Below are positions 1 to 8,868 of a stretch of 64,000 bases of DNA, in pieces. Source of the DNA: G016756615 sp035556195 (GTDB taxonomy: Bacteria > Pseudomonadota > Alphaproteobacteria > Rhizobiales > Rhizobiaceae); assembly GCA_035556195.1 (NCBI GenBank), contig DATMFK010000022.1:1-64000 (forward strand), given 5' to 3'. The first letter of the stretch is position 1, and each line of letters starts with the position of its first letter. Below the pieces are notes generated by a model. The model was given only the letters and a program-made list of their open reading frames with translations, did not search any database and was not told the DNA's origin. Both the position numbers and the translations under genes were made by a program.

Positions 1-123
1 ATGCGAAAGGCCGCCGAGCGAAGTGTGCGATCCGTGCGCAAGCGCATCGGTGCCCTGCTCGATCAGTTCACCCCCAACGAATGCGCGAACTATCTCGTCA
101 ACGCTGGATACGCGGCAACCTAA
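1..123 (+). CDS. IS630-family transposase, C-terminal end (partial at window edge)
   Basis: An open frame enters from the left edge and ends at TAA 121-123. Its last residues, FTPNECANYLVNAGYAAT, resemble the usual C-terminus of IS630-type transposase ORFs (FTP-E-CANY---AGY). Only about 40 residues are visible, so the DDE catalytic core lies outside the window and it cannot be said whether the element is intact. The ATG at base 1 is probably an internal methionine. No gene functionally related to it follows; the next gene is a convergent TetR regulator. Confidence 0.6.
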   Translation: MRKAAERSVRSVRKRIGALLDQFTPNECANYLVNAGYAAT

Positions 124-129
124 AATGAT

Positions 130-145
130 CCTGCTCTAGAGCAGG
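130..145. repeat. 16-bp perfect palindrome after the transposase
   Basis: CCTGCTCTAGAGCAGG is identical to its reverse complement and begins 6 bases after the transposase stop. It has no T-run. It could be part of the terminal inverted repeat of the insertion sequence or one arm of a rhizobial intergenic repeat; the sequence alone does not decide. Confidence 0.45.
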
Positions 146-215
146 TCGCCCGAAACTGCGCAGCGTTTGGGACAAGCGTCCGCTTCGGGTTGCGTCGCTT
201 GCAGGGCCGGAGGCA

Positions 216-911
216 TCAGGATGTGGGATTTATCGCCGCCGGCCTCGCTTGCGCCGGGCTGGAATTTCCGTAGAGCGAATTGAACCACAGCTCCGACAGG
301 ATCGTCGCGACCAACTCGGGCTGGTCCGCATATTCCGCCAGGGGCGGATTGGTCTGGCCGTAGATCTTGACCAGCAGCTCGTCGACCATGCCGACCAGCC
401 CATAGACGCTAAGCCGAAACCGGGACAGTTCGACTGCGTCGCAATCGTGCCGCCGCTGGTGGTTGCGGATGACGCGCGCCACCATTCGTTCGTTGGCACG
501 GCGCCCTACTTCGGCGATCACCTCTTCCTGATCCTTGACGTGGAAGTGGCATTTCATCAGTCCGACATTGCGCTGGAAGCAGCGGACATAGTGGAGATTG
601 GCGATGTAGATCGCCTCATAGGTCGAGGCGTCCCTTGGGATGACGGGCCGCGTCGCCCTGACGAAATCGAAGTAGTCCGAGAGCGTCTTGGCGACGAGTT
701 CGCTCTTGCTCGAGAAGTACCGGTAGATGGTGCCGTGCGCCAGGCCGGCCGTTTCCGCGATCTGGTCGACGGAGATCTTGTGATAGCCGCGTTCCGCGAG
801 GAGCCGCGCGGCCGCGATCTCGATCTTGATCTCCGTGCGCACCGTCTTTCGCGCACCCCGCGCTTCGGCGAGGCGCCGTTCGAGATATCGCACATAGTCG
901 AGTTCGTGCAC
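216..911 (-). CDS. TetR/AcrR-family transcriptional regulator
   Basis: A one-component DNA-binding regulator, 231 aa from the chosen start. A helix-turn-helix lies near residues 45-66 (SVDQIAETAGLAHGTIYRYF), the hallmark of TetR N-termini, followed by a variable, mostly helical ligand/dimer domain. The GTG at 911 is preferred because AGGAGG lies four bases upstream. An in-frame TTG at 995 would add 28 residues but has no good ribosome site and would overlap the inverted repeat at 990-1013. The gene is divergent from the ABC transporter/CoA-ligase operon at 1051 and probably represses it, with the transported acid or its CoA ester as a likely effector (inference). Confidence 0.85.
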   Translation of the reverse strand: MHELDYVRYLERRLAEARGARKTVRTEIKIEIAAARLLAERGYHKISVDQIAETAGLAHGTIYRYFSSKSELVAKTLSDYFDFVRATRPVIPRDASTYEAIYIANLHYVRCFQRNVGLMKCHFHVKDQEEVIAEVGRRANERMVARVIRNHQRRHDCDAVELSRFRLSVYGLVGMVDELLVKIYGQTNPPLAEYADQPELVATILSELWFNSLYGNSSPAQARPAAINPTS

Positions 912-989
912 GGGGCCTCCTCGTGCTTCTGCGATTGGTGATGCTTTCAGCTGAGATAGCAACTGCCGCGCCGTGGGCAAAGTGGTGCT

Positions 990-1013
990 TGACAAGAAAT
1001 GACGACCTTGTCA
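990..1013. promoter_or_regulatory. Candidate TetR operator overlapping a promoter
   Basis: TGACAAG and CTTGTCA form a perfect 7-bp inverted repeat separated by 10 bases, in the gap between the divergent regulator and the transporter operon. TTGACA at 989-994 could be a -35 hexamer for the operon, with a weak -10 near 1012-1017. A regulator bound here would block that promoter and the regulator's own leader. Assignment rests on position and symmetry only. Confidence 0.55.
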
Positions 1014-1050
1014 CTTTTGCCGCCGATACAGCTCAGCCGCTGGGAGCGAG

Positions 1051-2103
1051 ATGACTGCAGCAGGTGCCCCGATTGCGTTCCGGAACGTCCGGAAGACCTA
1101 TGGCGGCTTTGTCGCCCTGGAGGATTTCTCCATGGAGGTCGCGGCCGGCGAGTTCATGACGCTGCTTGGCCCCAGCGGTTCCGGCAAGACGACGGCGCTC
1201 AACGCGCTCGCCGGCTTCCTGGATATCGACCGAGGCGACATTCTGATCGACGATACCTCGATCGCGCGCCTGCCGACGGAGAAGCGCAACATCGGCATGG
1301 TGTTCCAGAGCTATTCGCTTTTTCCCCACCGCAATGTGCTCGGCAATGTCGCCTTTCCCCTCGAGATGCGCGGCATCAAGCGCGACGAGGCCCGACGCCG
1401 CTCGATCAAGGCGCTCGAAATGGTCAGGCTCGCCAACTTGGCGGAGCGGATGCCGCATGAGCTTTCGGGCGGGCAGAAGCAACGCGTGGCATTCGCTCGC
1501 GCGGTGGTCTTCGAGCCGCGTGTCCTGCTCATGGACGAGCCGCTCGGCGCGCTGGATCTCAAGCTGCGCGAGGCGCTGCAGTTGGAGATCAAGGAATATC
1601 AGCGCCAGATCGGCTGCACGGTCATCTACGTCACGCACGATCAGGGCGAGGCGCTCACCTTGTCCGATCGTCTTGCGGTCATGGACAAGGGCAGGGTGCT
1701 TCAAATCGGCACTCCGGAAGAACTCTACGACCGTCCGGGCTCACGTTTCGTGGCCGAATTCATCGGCTCGAACAACGTCTTCAAGGTTCTCGGTGTCGAG
1801 GGGGAAATGGCCAGGTTGGAGGGACTCGGCGTCGTTCCCGCCTGCGGACATATGCGCGCCGGCGGCCATGTGGCGATCCGACCCGAGCTCCTGCGCCGGC
1901 ACACGGATGGCAAAGCTGTCACGAAGGTCCGCGTGTCCGAGGCGGTCTTCTTCGGCAATTCGGTGCGCTACGCGCTGGAGGCCCCGGACGGCAAGGAGAT
2001 CATCGTCGTGGAGGCGCGACGGCCCGGCGGCGACGTGGCGCCGCTCGGCGCGGAATTCGGACTATCGCTCGAAACGAAGGACCTCGTCTTTCTGCCGGAG
2101 TGA
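1051..2103 (+). CDS. ABC transporter ATP-binding protein (spermidine/putrescine PotA type)
   Basis: The cytoplasmic ATPase that powers the importer encoded by the next three genes. It has Walker A GPSGSGKTT (residues 40-48), a Q-loop at Gln86, the signature LSGGQKQR (138-145), Walker B plus D-loop MDEPLGALD (161-169) and the H-loop His196. The last ~80 residues fit the TOBE domain of PotA/FbpC-type ATPases. Length (350 aa) is normal. GGGAG precedes the ATG. It is the first gene of a tightly packed six-gene operon. Family membership suggests a polyamine, organic-acid or similar small charged substrate, but the ligand cannot be read from the ATPase. Confidence 0.93.
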   Translation: MTAAGAPIAFRNVRKTYGGFVALEDFSMEVAAGEFMTLLGPSGSGKTTALNALAGFLDIDRGDILIDDTSIARLPTEKRNIGMVFQSYSLFPHRNVLGNVAFPLEMRGIKRDEARRRSIKALEMVRLANLAERMPHELSGGQKQRVAFARAVVFEPRVLLMDEPLGALDLKLREALQLEIKEYQRQIGCTVIYVTHDQGEALTLSDRLAVMDKGRVLQIGTPEELYDRPGSRFVAEFIGSNNVFKVLGVEGEMARLEGLGVVPACGHMRAGGHVAIRPELLRRHTDGKAVTKVRVSEAVFFGNSVRYALEAPDGKEIIVVEARRPGGDVAPLGAEFGLSLETKDLVFLPE

Positions 2104-2145
2104 CCGGGGGCCGTGGGGAACTTCAACGTCAAGGAGGATGAATCG

Positions 2146-3192
2146 ATGAAGTTGACTAGGCGGGCATTCAATCTCGGCATGGCCGCGACCGCCATGGGGG
2201 CCGCCGTCGCACGGCCGGCCTCGGCGGAAGCGGTGACGATCGTCGTCAACGGATCGGGCGGGTCGCTCGCCGAGGCGATCAAGAAATTCTTCGAAGATCC
2301 ATTCACCGAGGCGACCGGAATCAAGGTTCGCGCGACCGCTCCCGTCAGCTTGCCGAAGCTGAAGGCGATGGTCGAATCGGGCAATGTCGAGTGGGATTTG
2401 ACCGAGCTCACCGGCGACGATGTCGTTACGGCCGAGGAGAACGGGTGGCTGGAAAAGCTCGACTATTCCATCATCGACCCGAAGGGCGAACTCCCGGCAA
2501 TCGCGAAGGAGCCGTCGGCCATCGTGCGGGCTTCCTATTCGACCGTCCTCGCCTTCCGCACGGATCGCTTCCCTGAAGGAAAGCAGCCGAAATCCTGGGC
2601 GGATTTCTGGGATGTCGAGAATTTCCCGGGCCCGCGTTCGCTGCAAAACGACCCCAAGGCCAATCTGGAATTCGCCCTGCTCGCCGACGGCGTCCCGCTC
2701 GACAAGCTCTATCCGCTCGATGTCGATCGCGCCTTCAAGAAGCTTGACGAGATCAAGGAGCACATTCCCGTCTGGTGGACCAACGGCGCCCAGCACGTCC
2801 AGCTTCTGGTGGATGGGGAAGTCAACATGACCTCCTGCTGGAACGGCCGGATCACGCCGCTCAAGAACGAGAACAAGCCCGTCGACATCACCTTCAACGG
2901 CGGTGCGCTGATGTTGTCCTATCTCGGCATCCCGAAAGGCGCCAAACATCCTAAAGAAGCCATGGAGTTCATCCGCTTCCGCATGGATCCCAAAGCGTCG
3001 GCCGAATTCGTCAAGCTGGTTCCCTATCCGGGTTTCGTGCCGGGCATGATGGACTATCTCGATCCGGCGTTCGCCGCGACGCTGCCGACCGCGCCCGACA
3101 ACGCGGCCGTGCAATATCGCTTCGACAGCGCCTGGTGGGCGGAGAACCTCGCCGAGCTCACCACGCGCTGGAACGAGTGGATGCTCCTCTAG
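2146..3192 (+). CDS. ABC transporter periplasmic substrate-binding protein (PotD-like)
   Basis: Captures the substrate in the periplasm and delivers it to the permease pair that follows. The N-terminus has a twin arginine, a hydrophobic stretch and an AxA-type cleavage region (RPASAEA), so export by Tat or Sec is likely. The mature part begins VTIVVNGSGGSLAEA and fits bacterial extracellular solute-binding proteins of the PotD/family 1 type (348 aa total). The ATG at 2146 is chosen because AAGGAGG lies at 2131-2137; an in-frame GTG at 2113 would place residues before the signal peptide. Ligand unknown; the neighbouring CoA ligase suggests a carboxylic acid. Confidence 0.9.
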   Translation: MKLTRRAFNLGMAATAMGAAVARPASAEAVTIVVNGSGGSLAEAIKKFFEDPFTEATGIKVRATAPVSLPKLKAMVESGNVEWDLTELTGDDVVTAEENGWLEKLDYSIIDPKGELPAIAKEPSAIVRASYSTVLAFRTDRFPEGKQPKSWADFWDVENFPGPRSLQNDPKANLEFALLADGVPLDKLYPLDVDRAFKKLDEIKEHIPVWWTNGAQHVQLLVDGEVNMTSCWNGRITPLKNENKPVDITFNGGALMLSYLGIPKGAKHPKEAMEFIRFRMDPKASAEFVKLVPYPGFVPGMMDYLDPAFAATLPTAPDNAAVQYRFDSAWWAENLAELTTRWNEWMLL

Positions 3193-3212
3193 GACCCGGG
3201 GTCGCGACGACG

Positions 3213-4061
3213 ATGAGGCGGAACTGGGCGATCACGGCGCTGTTGCTGGGACCGGCGGCATTGCTGGCCGCCCTGTTCTTCGTCTATCCGATTTTCGGCG
3301 TGCTGAAGCTCAGCGTCCATGACGGCACGAGCTATACGCTGGCGCCGTTGCAGCAGCTCTATCAGTCCCGGCTGGCAGTGGTCGTGCTGCAGCGCACCTT
3401 CGTACTGGCGCTGAGCGTCACCGCGCTCTGCCTGCTGGTCGGATACCCGGCCGCCTATTTCATGGCGGGCCTCAAACCACGGACGAGGGCCTTCGTCACC
3501 TATCTGATCCTCCTGCCGTTCTGGATCAGCATTCTCATCCGCACCTACACCTGGGTGGTGCTGCTCGGCCGCGAAGGGCTGGTCAACAAGGCCCTGCTGG
3601 CGCTCGGCCTGGTCGAACGGCCCATTCAGATCCTTTATACCGGCCTTGCCGTCCATATCGGCATGGTGCAGGTCCTGCTGCCGATCGTCATCCTGACTTG
3701 CCTCGCTTCCATGCTCGACATCGAGAAGGACCTCGTCAGAGCGGCCCGGACGCTGGGCGCCTCGCCGGCCAAAGCGTTCTGGAAGGTCTTTTTTCCGCTG
3801 AGCGCCAGCGGCGCGGCAACCGGGGGCATCATCTGCTTCATCCTGAGCCTCGGCTTCTACGTCACGCCGGCGCTGCTCGGCGGGCGCAGCAGCGCCATCA
3901 TCGCCAACCTCATCGACGTCCAGGTGCGCCAGACGCTCAACTGGGGCTTCGCCGCGGTTCTCGCCACGGCGCTCTTTGCCGCCACTCTGGTGAGCCTCGG
4001 CCTGTTCTGGCTGGCCACGCGCCGTCGTCCGGAGTTCGCCGGCCTGGGAGCGTCGCGATGA
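3213..4061 (+). CDS. ABC transporter permease (PotB type)
   Basis: First inner-membrane channel subunit of the importer, 282 aa with about six hydrophobic segments beginning at ITALLLGPAALLAALFFVYP. The cytoplasmic EAA-like loop that docks on the ATPase is seen as GASPAKAFWKVFFPLSASG. The ATG at 3213 is chosen over an upstream GTG at 3135, which would run back into the binding-protein gene and precede the first membrane segment by 26 polar residues. Its stop overlaps the start of the second permease (ATGA at 4058-4061), indicating coupled translation. Confidence 0.92.
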   Translation: MRRNWAITALLLGPAALLAALFFVYPIFGVLKLSVHDGTSYTLAPLQQLYQSRLAVVVLQRTFVLALSVTALCLLVGYPAAYFMAGLKPRTRAFVTYLILLPFWISILIRTYTWVVLLGREGLVNKALLALGLVERPIQILYTGLAVHIGMVQVLLPIVILTCLASMLDIEKDLVRAARTLGASPAKAFWKVFFPLSASGAATGGIICFILSLGFYVTPALLGGRSSAIIANLIDVQVRQTLNWGFAAVLATALFAATLVSLGLFWLATRRRPEFAGLGASR

Positions 4062-4858
4062 AGAGAGTGCTCCTTGCCGGCTACTTCGCGCTGGTCGTCG
4101 TTTTCCTGCTCGTGCCGCTCTTCATGCTGGTGCCGATCTCGTTGACGGAGAGCCAGTTCCTGGAATTTCCGCCAAGCAGCCTGTCGCTTCGCTGGTATCG
4201 TGAGTTCTTCGCCGACCAGAGCTGGGTCAGCGCGACCTTTGTCAGCCTACGGGTCGGCATCGGCGCAACCCTGATCAGCCTCGTGGCGGGAACGATGGCG
4301 GCCGTGGCGCTGGTGCGCTCGGACTTTCCCGGGAAATCCGTTGTCACGGCGCTGTTCATCGCGCCGCTCATCATCCCCACGATCATCCTGTCGCTTGCGC
4401 TCTATATCGTCTTCCTGCGCTGGAAGCTGGTCGACAACATCTTCGCTTTGACCCTGGCCCATGCGCTGGTCGCCATGCCTTATGTGGTGCTGATCGTTTC
4501 GGCCAGCCTGAGGCGCTTCGACGTCACGCTCGAGCGGGCGGCGCGCGTGCTTGGCGCGGGACGGGTCAGGGCCTTCCTTCTCGTCACCCTCCCCTACCTC
4601 GTCCCATCGATCTTCGCCTCGTCGATCCTGGCCTTCTTCGCCTCCTTCGACGAGCTGATCATCACGATGTTCGTCTCCGGCGGACTGCAGACGCTGCCGG
4701 TGCGCATCTGGAACGACCTCAGTCTGAAGCTCGATCCGACCGTTCCCGCGGTGGCCGTCATGCTCACCGCTGTCAGCGTCATTTGCATGGCGGTCGGCGA
4801 GACGATCCGCCGCCGCAGCGCCCGACGCTATGAATCACCGACCCAATCGGAGACTTGA
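4058..4858 (+). CDS. ABC transporter permease (PotC type)
   Basis: Second channel subunit, 266 aa, hydrophobic, starting MKRVLLAGYFALVVVFLL. The EAA-type loop is GAGRVRAFLLVTLPYLVPS. Together with the previous gene it forms the heterodimeric pore typical of PotBC-type importers. It overlaps the upstream permease by four bases and ends three bases before the acyl-CoA ligase start, whose ribosome site GGAGA lies inside this gene's last codons. This packing ties transport and CoA activation into one transcript. Confidence 0.92.
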   Translation: MKRVLLAGYFALVVVFLLVPLFMLVPISLTESQFLEFPPSSLSLRWYREFFADQSWVSATFVSLRVGIGATLISLVAGTMAAVALVRSDFPGKSVVTALFIAPLIIPTIILSLALYIVFLRWKLVDNIFALTLAHALVAMPYVVLIVSASLRRFDVTLERAARVLGAGRVRAFLLVTLPYLVPSIFASSILAFFASFDELIITMFVSGGLQTLPVRIWNDLSLKLDPTVPAVAVMLTAVSVICMAVGETIRRRSARRYESPTQSET

Positions 4859-4861
4859 AAG

Positions 4862-6526
4862 ATGCAATCCACCGCAACCGGCGCCCAGGGCGGCGCGGAC
4901 TGGTCCGAACTGCGCAAGCCGGTCGACGCCCTGGTCCGGACCATCGAGTCCACGCCCCTGGCGGCCAATATCGGCAGCTTCGTCGAGGAGGCGGCTGCCG
5001 CCAACGGGGCCAAGACCTTGTGGACCTTCTTCGAGGAAGAGGATGGTGTCGCCACCTATGCCGAGGCCAAGGCCGCCATCGACCGCATGGCGGCAATGCT
5101 CCACTCGATCGGCGTGGCCAAGGGCACGCATGTCGCGGTGATGCTGCCGAACATCCCGGACTTCCCGATCACCTGGCTCGCGCTTGCCAAGCTCGGCGCG
5201 GTCATGGTCCCGGTAAACATCAACTATACCGGGCGCGAGCTCCACTATGTGCTCACGGATTCGGAGGCGCGCTTCCTGTTGATCCATGCGTCCTGCGCCG
5301 CGTCCTATTCCGCGCTCGGGGCGGACGCTCCGCTTCCCCGCGATTCGGTGATCGTCTATGGCGGCGCGTCCGAGATCGGCCGCGAACTGGCGCCGCTGCT
5401 GACCGCCGCGCCGGAGCTGCCCGCCGGCCTGCCGGAACCGGCGCTCGATGACCTCGTGAACATCCAGTACACGTCGGGAACGACAGGCTTTCCCAAGGGC
5501 TGCATGCTCACCCATCGTTACTGGCTCACCCTGTCCCTGGTGGCGTCGATGCGGGGCGGCGAGGAGGAGGACTCCAAGAACCTGCTCGTCGCACAGCCCT
5601 ATTTCTACATGGATCCGCAATGGCTGACGCTGATGGCCATGAGGCTCGGCGGGCAGATCTTCGTGGCGCGCCGCGCAAGCGCCACCCGCTTTATGGAATG
5701 GGTCCGCAAATACGAGATCCATTACTGCCTGTTCCCGGGGATCGTCTATCAGCAGCCGGAGAACCCTCTCGACGACAAGAACAGCCTGAAGCGCGTGTCG
5801 ATCTTCGGCTTCAACAAGGAGCAGCACGCCGATCTCGAGCGGCGCTTCGGGACCATCGCACGGGAATCCTTCGGCATGACCGAGGTCGGGTCGGCCCTCT
5901 TCACCCCGCGCGAGGCCACTCACATGGTCGGCTCCGGCTCCTGCGGGATGGCATCGCCGTTCCGCGAGGTGAAGATCATCGACGCCGACGGCAACGCCCT
6001 GCCGGACGGGCAAGTCGGCGAGCTCTGCGTGCGCGGCGCCGGCATCATGCTCGGCTATTACCGGAAGCCGGAGGCCAACGCTGCATCCTTCGTCGACGGC
6101 TGGTTCCGCACGGGCGACCTGTTCTGGCGCGACAGTCAAGGGTTCCACTACATCGTTGGGCGGCTGAAGGACATGATCCGGCGCAGCGGGGAAAACATCG
6201 CCGCCCGGGAGGTGGAAGCCGTGCTGACCGAAATTCCTGACGTGCTGGAGGCGGCCGCGGTGGGCGTCAAGGATCCCCAGCGCGGTGAGGAGGTGAAGGC
6301 CTATATCGTGCTGAAGCCCGGCGCCACGCCGCAGGATGTGCCGCCACAGGCCATATTCGACCACTGCGCCACGCGGCTCGCCGCGTTCAAGATCCCGCGT
6401 TACCTCGAATATCGCGAGGCGCTCCCCAAGACGCCATCCGAGAAGATCGCCAAGCAGAAGCTCGTCGAAGAGAAGCCCGACCTTCGTGCCGGCAGCTTCG
6501 ATCGCGTCGCCTACGCATGGCTCTGA
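4862..6526 (+). CDS. AMP-forming acyl-CoA synthetase/ligase
   Basis: Activates a carboxylic acid with ATP and CoA through an acyl-adenylate. The 554-aa protein carries the ANL-superfamily motifs in order: phosphate-binding YTSGTTGFPKG, SFGMTEV, WFRTGDL, the hinge GRLKDMIRRSGENIAAREVE, and the C-terminal adenylation lysine in KTPSEKIAK. Overall layout resembles crotonobetaine/carnitine-CoA ligase (CaiC) and other short or medium acid ligases, but substrate specificity cannot be read reliably. It lies three bases after the second permease, so the transported compound is the likely substrate. The enoyl-CoA hydratase next in line would act on the CoA ester. Confidence 0.93.
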   Translation: MQSTATGAQGGADWSELRKPVDALVRTIESTPLAANIGSFVEEAAAANGAKTLWTFFEEEDGVATYAEAKAAIDRMAAMLHSIGVAKGTHVAVMLPNIPDFPITWLALAKLGAVMVPVNINYTGRELHYVLTDSEARFLLIHASCAASYSALGADAPLPRDSVIVYGGASEIGRELAPLLTAAPELPAGLPEPALDDLVNIQYTSGTTGFPKGCMLTHRYWLTLSLVASMRGGEEEDSKNLLVAQPYFYMDPQWLTLMAMRLGGQIFVARRASATRFMEWVRKYEIHYCLFPGIVYQQPENPLDDKNSLKRVSIFGFNKEQHADLERRFGTIARESFGMTEVGSALFTPREATHMVGSGSCGMASPFREVKIIDADGNALPDGQVGELCVRGAGIMLGYYRKPEANAASFVDGWFRTGDLFWRDSQGFHYIVGRLKDMIRRSGENIAAREVEAVLTEIPDVLEAAAVGVKDPQRGEEVKAYIVLKPGATPQDVPPQAIFDHCATRLAAFKIPRYLEYREALPKTPSEKIAKQKLVEEKPDLRAGSFDRVAYAWL

Positions 6527-6544
6527 CGACTGAAAGGGATAAGA

Positions 6545-7357
6545 ATGCCTATCGAATATGAACGCCGGGGCCGGGTCGGCTACTTCACGATCCGCAACGG
6601 CAGCGTCAATCCGATGACGCCGGCCATGCACAAGCAGCTCTACGAGGCGATGAACGTCTTCCTGGCCGACGACGAGGTGCGCGTCGGCATCATGAGCGGG
6701 GCGGGTGACCGCGCCTTCTCGGCCGGCGACGATATCAAGACGCCTTATGTCAGCTTCGCGACGCCCATGGAGGAGCTGCAATATTACCTGTCGCCGAAGC
6801 ACCGCGTGCGCCAAGGCGATCCGGAAAGCTTCATGTGGTCGCGCGACGTTCTCGCGCTCGAGCGCTACAAGCCGATCGTCGCGGCGGTACGGGGCTACTG
6901 CCTTGGCCAGGGCATGCTCTATCTCAGCCATCTCACGGATATCCGGGTCGCGTCGGAGGATGCCCGGTTCGGCTTTCCCGAGATCGCCTATGGCATGGGC
7001 GGCGCCGGCGGCTCGACGCGCTTCTCGCGCTTCGTTCCGCACACCGTCGCCATGGAGATGCTTTTGACCGGGGACCCCTTATCGGCGCAGGATGCGCTTC
7101 GGGTCAATCTGGTCAATGCCGTCGTTCCGTCGGAGAAGGTCATGGAACGGGCGGAGGAATATGCCGAGCGCATCGCGCGCCACCCGCCTCTCGCCGTCCG
7201 CATCGAGATGGAAGCGTCGTTGCGTGCGATGGACATGTCGCGTCAAGAGGCGCTCGACTACGTGAAGACGCTCTATCGCATGCAACGCCTTGCCTATGGC
7301 GGCGCGGAGCGGGTCAATGAATTCCTCTACAAATCCGAGGAAAAGACCGCGGGCTGA
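6545..7357 (+). CDS. Enoyl-CoA hydratase/isomerase family protein
   Basis: A crotonase-fold enzyme, 270 aa, expected to hydrate, isomerise or cleave a CoA thioester. The oxyanion-hole loop is FSAGDDIKTPY (about residues 58-68) and the second active-site region is GYCLGQGMLYLSHLTDIRVA followed by FGFPEIAYGMGGAGG, with a glutamate in the usual position. A ribosome site (GAAAGGGATAAG) precedes the ATG. It is the last gene of the operon; beyond it folC faces it convergently. With the CoA ligase it makes a minimal activation-plus-hydration module. No dehydrogenase or thiolase is present, so later steps must be encoded elsewhere. Confidence 0.88.
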   Translation: MPIEYERRGRVGYFTIRNGSVNPMTPAMHKQLYEAMNVFLADDEVRVGIMSGAGDRAFSAGDDIKTPYVSFATPMEELQYYLSPKHRVRQGDPESFMWSRDVLALERYKPIVAAVRGYCLGQGMLYLSHLTDIRVASEDARFGFPEIAYGMGGAGGSTRFSRFVPHTVAMEMLLTGDPLSAQDALRVNLVNAVVPSEKVMERAEEYAERIARHPPLAVRIEMEASLRAMDMSRQEALDYVKTLYRMQRLAYGGAERVNEFLYKSEEKTAG

Positions 7358-7397
7358 TCAGGCGCCGCTTGCCACCGGCGTGGCCGATATGACCGCA

Positions 7398-8741
7398 TCA
7401 GGCCGGTGGCGTTCCGTTGTCCGCCAGCACCTCGCCCATGAGGTATAGCGAGCCTCCAATCAGGATCCGGGGCGGCGTCTCCGTGGGATCCCAGGTGTCG
7501 CGCAGCAGCATCAGCGCGTTGGCCACGGAGTTGACCGGCTCGGCCGAGAGACCGGCTTCGGCGGCGCGCACCGCAAGCTCCGTGTTGGCGACGCCGAATT
7601 CGCTGGAACCGACGGGAACGGTGTAGACGTGCCGCGCCATTCCGTGGAAGGCGCGGAAAAATCCGGTCTGGTCCTTGGTGTTGATCATGCCGGAGATCAG
7701 GAAGAGGGGGCGCGGGAACTTCTCCTCCTGCTCGGCCAGCGCTTCGGCGATGACGATGCCGGCGCCCGGATTGTGACCCCCATCGATCCACACTTCGGCG
7801 CCAGCCGGCGCGAGTTTCGAAAGCCGGCCCTGCGGCAGCTTCTGCATGCGGCCCGGCCAGTCGACCGTCGTCATGGCGCGGTCGACGGCGGCGTGTCCCA
7901 GGTGGAAGCCCGCCGCCTTGACCGCGGCGATCGCGGCAGCCGCGTTGGCATATTGGTGTCGGCCCACCAGCCGTGGCGGCGTCAGGTCCATCAGGCCCTC
8001 ATGGTCCTGGTAGATCATCCGGCCGTTTTCCTCGAAGGCTATGAAGTCCTGGCCATAGATCGAAATAGGGCAGTCGAGGCGCTCGGCCGTGTCGATGAGC
8101 AGGTCCTGTGCCGCATCGAATTCCTGCGCGCCGACCACGACCGGCGCGCCGGGCTTGATGATGCCGGCCTTCTCGGCCGCGATCAGCTCGACGCGGTCGC
8201 CGAGATAAGCCTGATGATCGAGCGAGATCGGCATGATGACGGAGGCCGCCGGGGCCTTGATCACGTTGGTGGCGTCGAAGCGGCCGCCGAGCCCGACCTC
8301 GATGATCGCGGCGTCGGCCGGATGCTCCGAGAACAGCTGAAACATGACCGCGGTCAGGATTTCGAAAACGGTGATGGTCTCGCCGCCGTTGATCGCGGCG
8401 ACACGGGTGATGGCATCGGTAAGCACGTCGTCCGCAACGAGCTTGCCGCCGCCGGGCGCGCCCATGCGATAGCGCTCGTGCCAGTTCACGAGGTGCGGCG
8501 ACGTGTGGACGTGGACGCGCTTTCCCTCTGCCTCGAGCAGCGCCCGCGAGAAGGCCGCAGCCGATCCCTTGCCGTTGGTTCCGGCAATATGGATGACGGG
8601 CGGTAGCCGGTCCTGGGGATTCCCCAACTTGTCGAGGAGACGGGAAATGCGCCCCAGGGAGAGATCGAAGCCTCTCGGATGAAGCTTGCTCAGGCGCTCG
8701 ATTTCACGGTCGGCGGTGGAGGTGGCGGAAGTCACGGTCAT
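7398..8741 (-). CDS. folC: Bifunctional folylpolyglutamate synthase/dihydrofolate synthase
   Basis: Adds glutamate to dihydropteroate and to folates in the cytoplasm, the last step of de novo folate synthesis and the polyglutamylation step. The ATP-binding loop HIAGTNGKGS lies at residues 51-60 and Mur-ligase-like segments follow (VGLGGRFDATNVI, WIDGGHNPGA). Length 447 aa is normal. The ATG at 8741 is used; a longer TTG start at 8810 would only add a low-complexity leader. It is the last gene of the minus-strand trpF-trpB-trpA-accD-folC series, an order common in Rhizobiales. Confidence 0.95.
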   Translation of the reverse strand: MTVTSATSTADREIERLSKLHPRGFDLSLGRISRLLDKLGNPQDRLPPVIHIAGTNGKGSAAAFSRALLEAEGKRVHVHTSPHLVNWHERYRMGAPGGGKLVADDVLTDAITRVAAINGGETITVFEILTAVMFQLFSEHPADAAIIEVGLGGRFDATNVIKAPAASVIMPISLDHQAYLGDRVELIAAEKAGIIKPGAPVVVGAQEFDAAQDLLIDTAERLDCPISIYGQDFIAFEENGRMIYQDHEGLMDLTPPRLVGRHQYANAAAAIAAVKAAGFHLGHAAVDRAMTTVDWPGRMQKLPQGRLSKLAPAGAEVWIDGGHNPGAGIVIAEALAEQEEKFPRPLFLISGMINTKDQTGFFRAFHGMARHVYTVPVGSSEFGVANTELAVRAAEAGLSAEPVNSVANALMLLRDTWDPTETPPRILIGGSLYLMGEVLADNGTPPA

Positions 8742-8868
8742 ATCCTGGTGCCGTCTGGATTCAAAAGTCCTGCTCGGTCGATCGCATCGGTCCCGGAATT
8801 CCAATCCCAACCACAGCGGCCCCCGGAAGCCACGCGGCGCGCCACAGAACGAGCGAGCCGCGCTCGGA

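Noticed and set aside
4835..7042. Long open frame of over 700 codons on the minus strand, antisense to the CoA ligase and enoyl-CoA hydratase genes
   Set aside because: It overlaps two genes with clear catalytic motifs and has an Arg/His/Asp-heavy composition typical of antisense frames in high-G+C DNA; no domain recognised.
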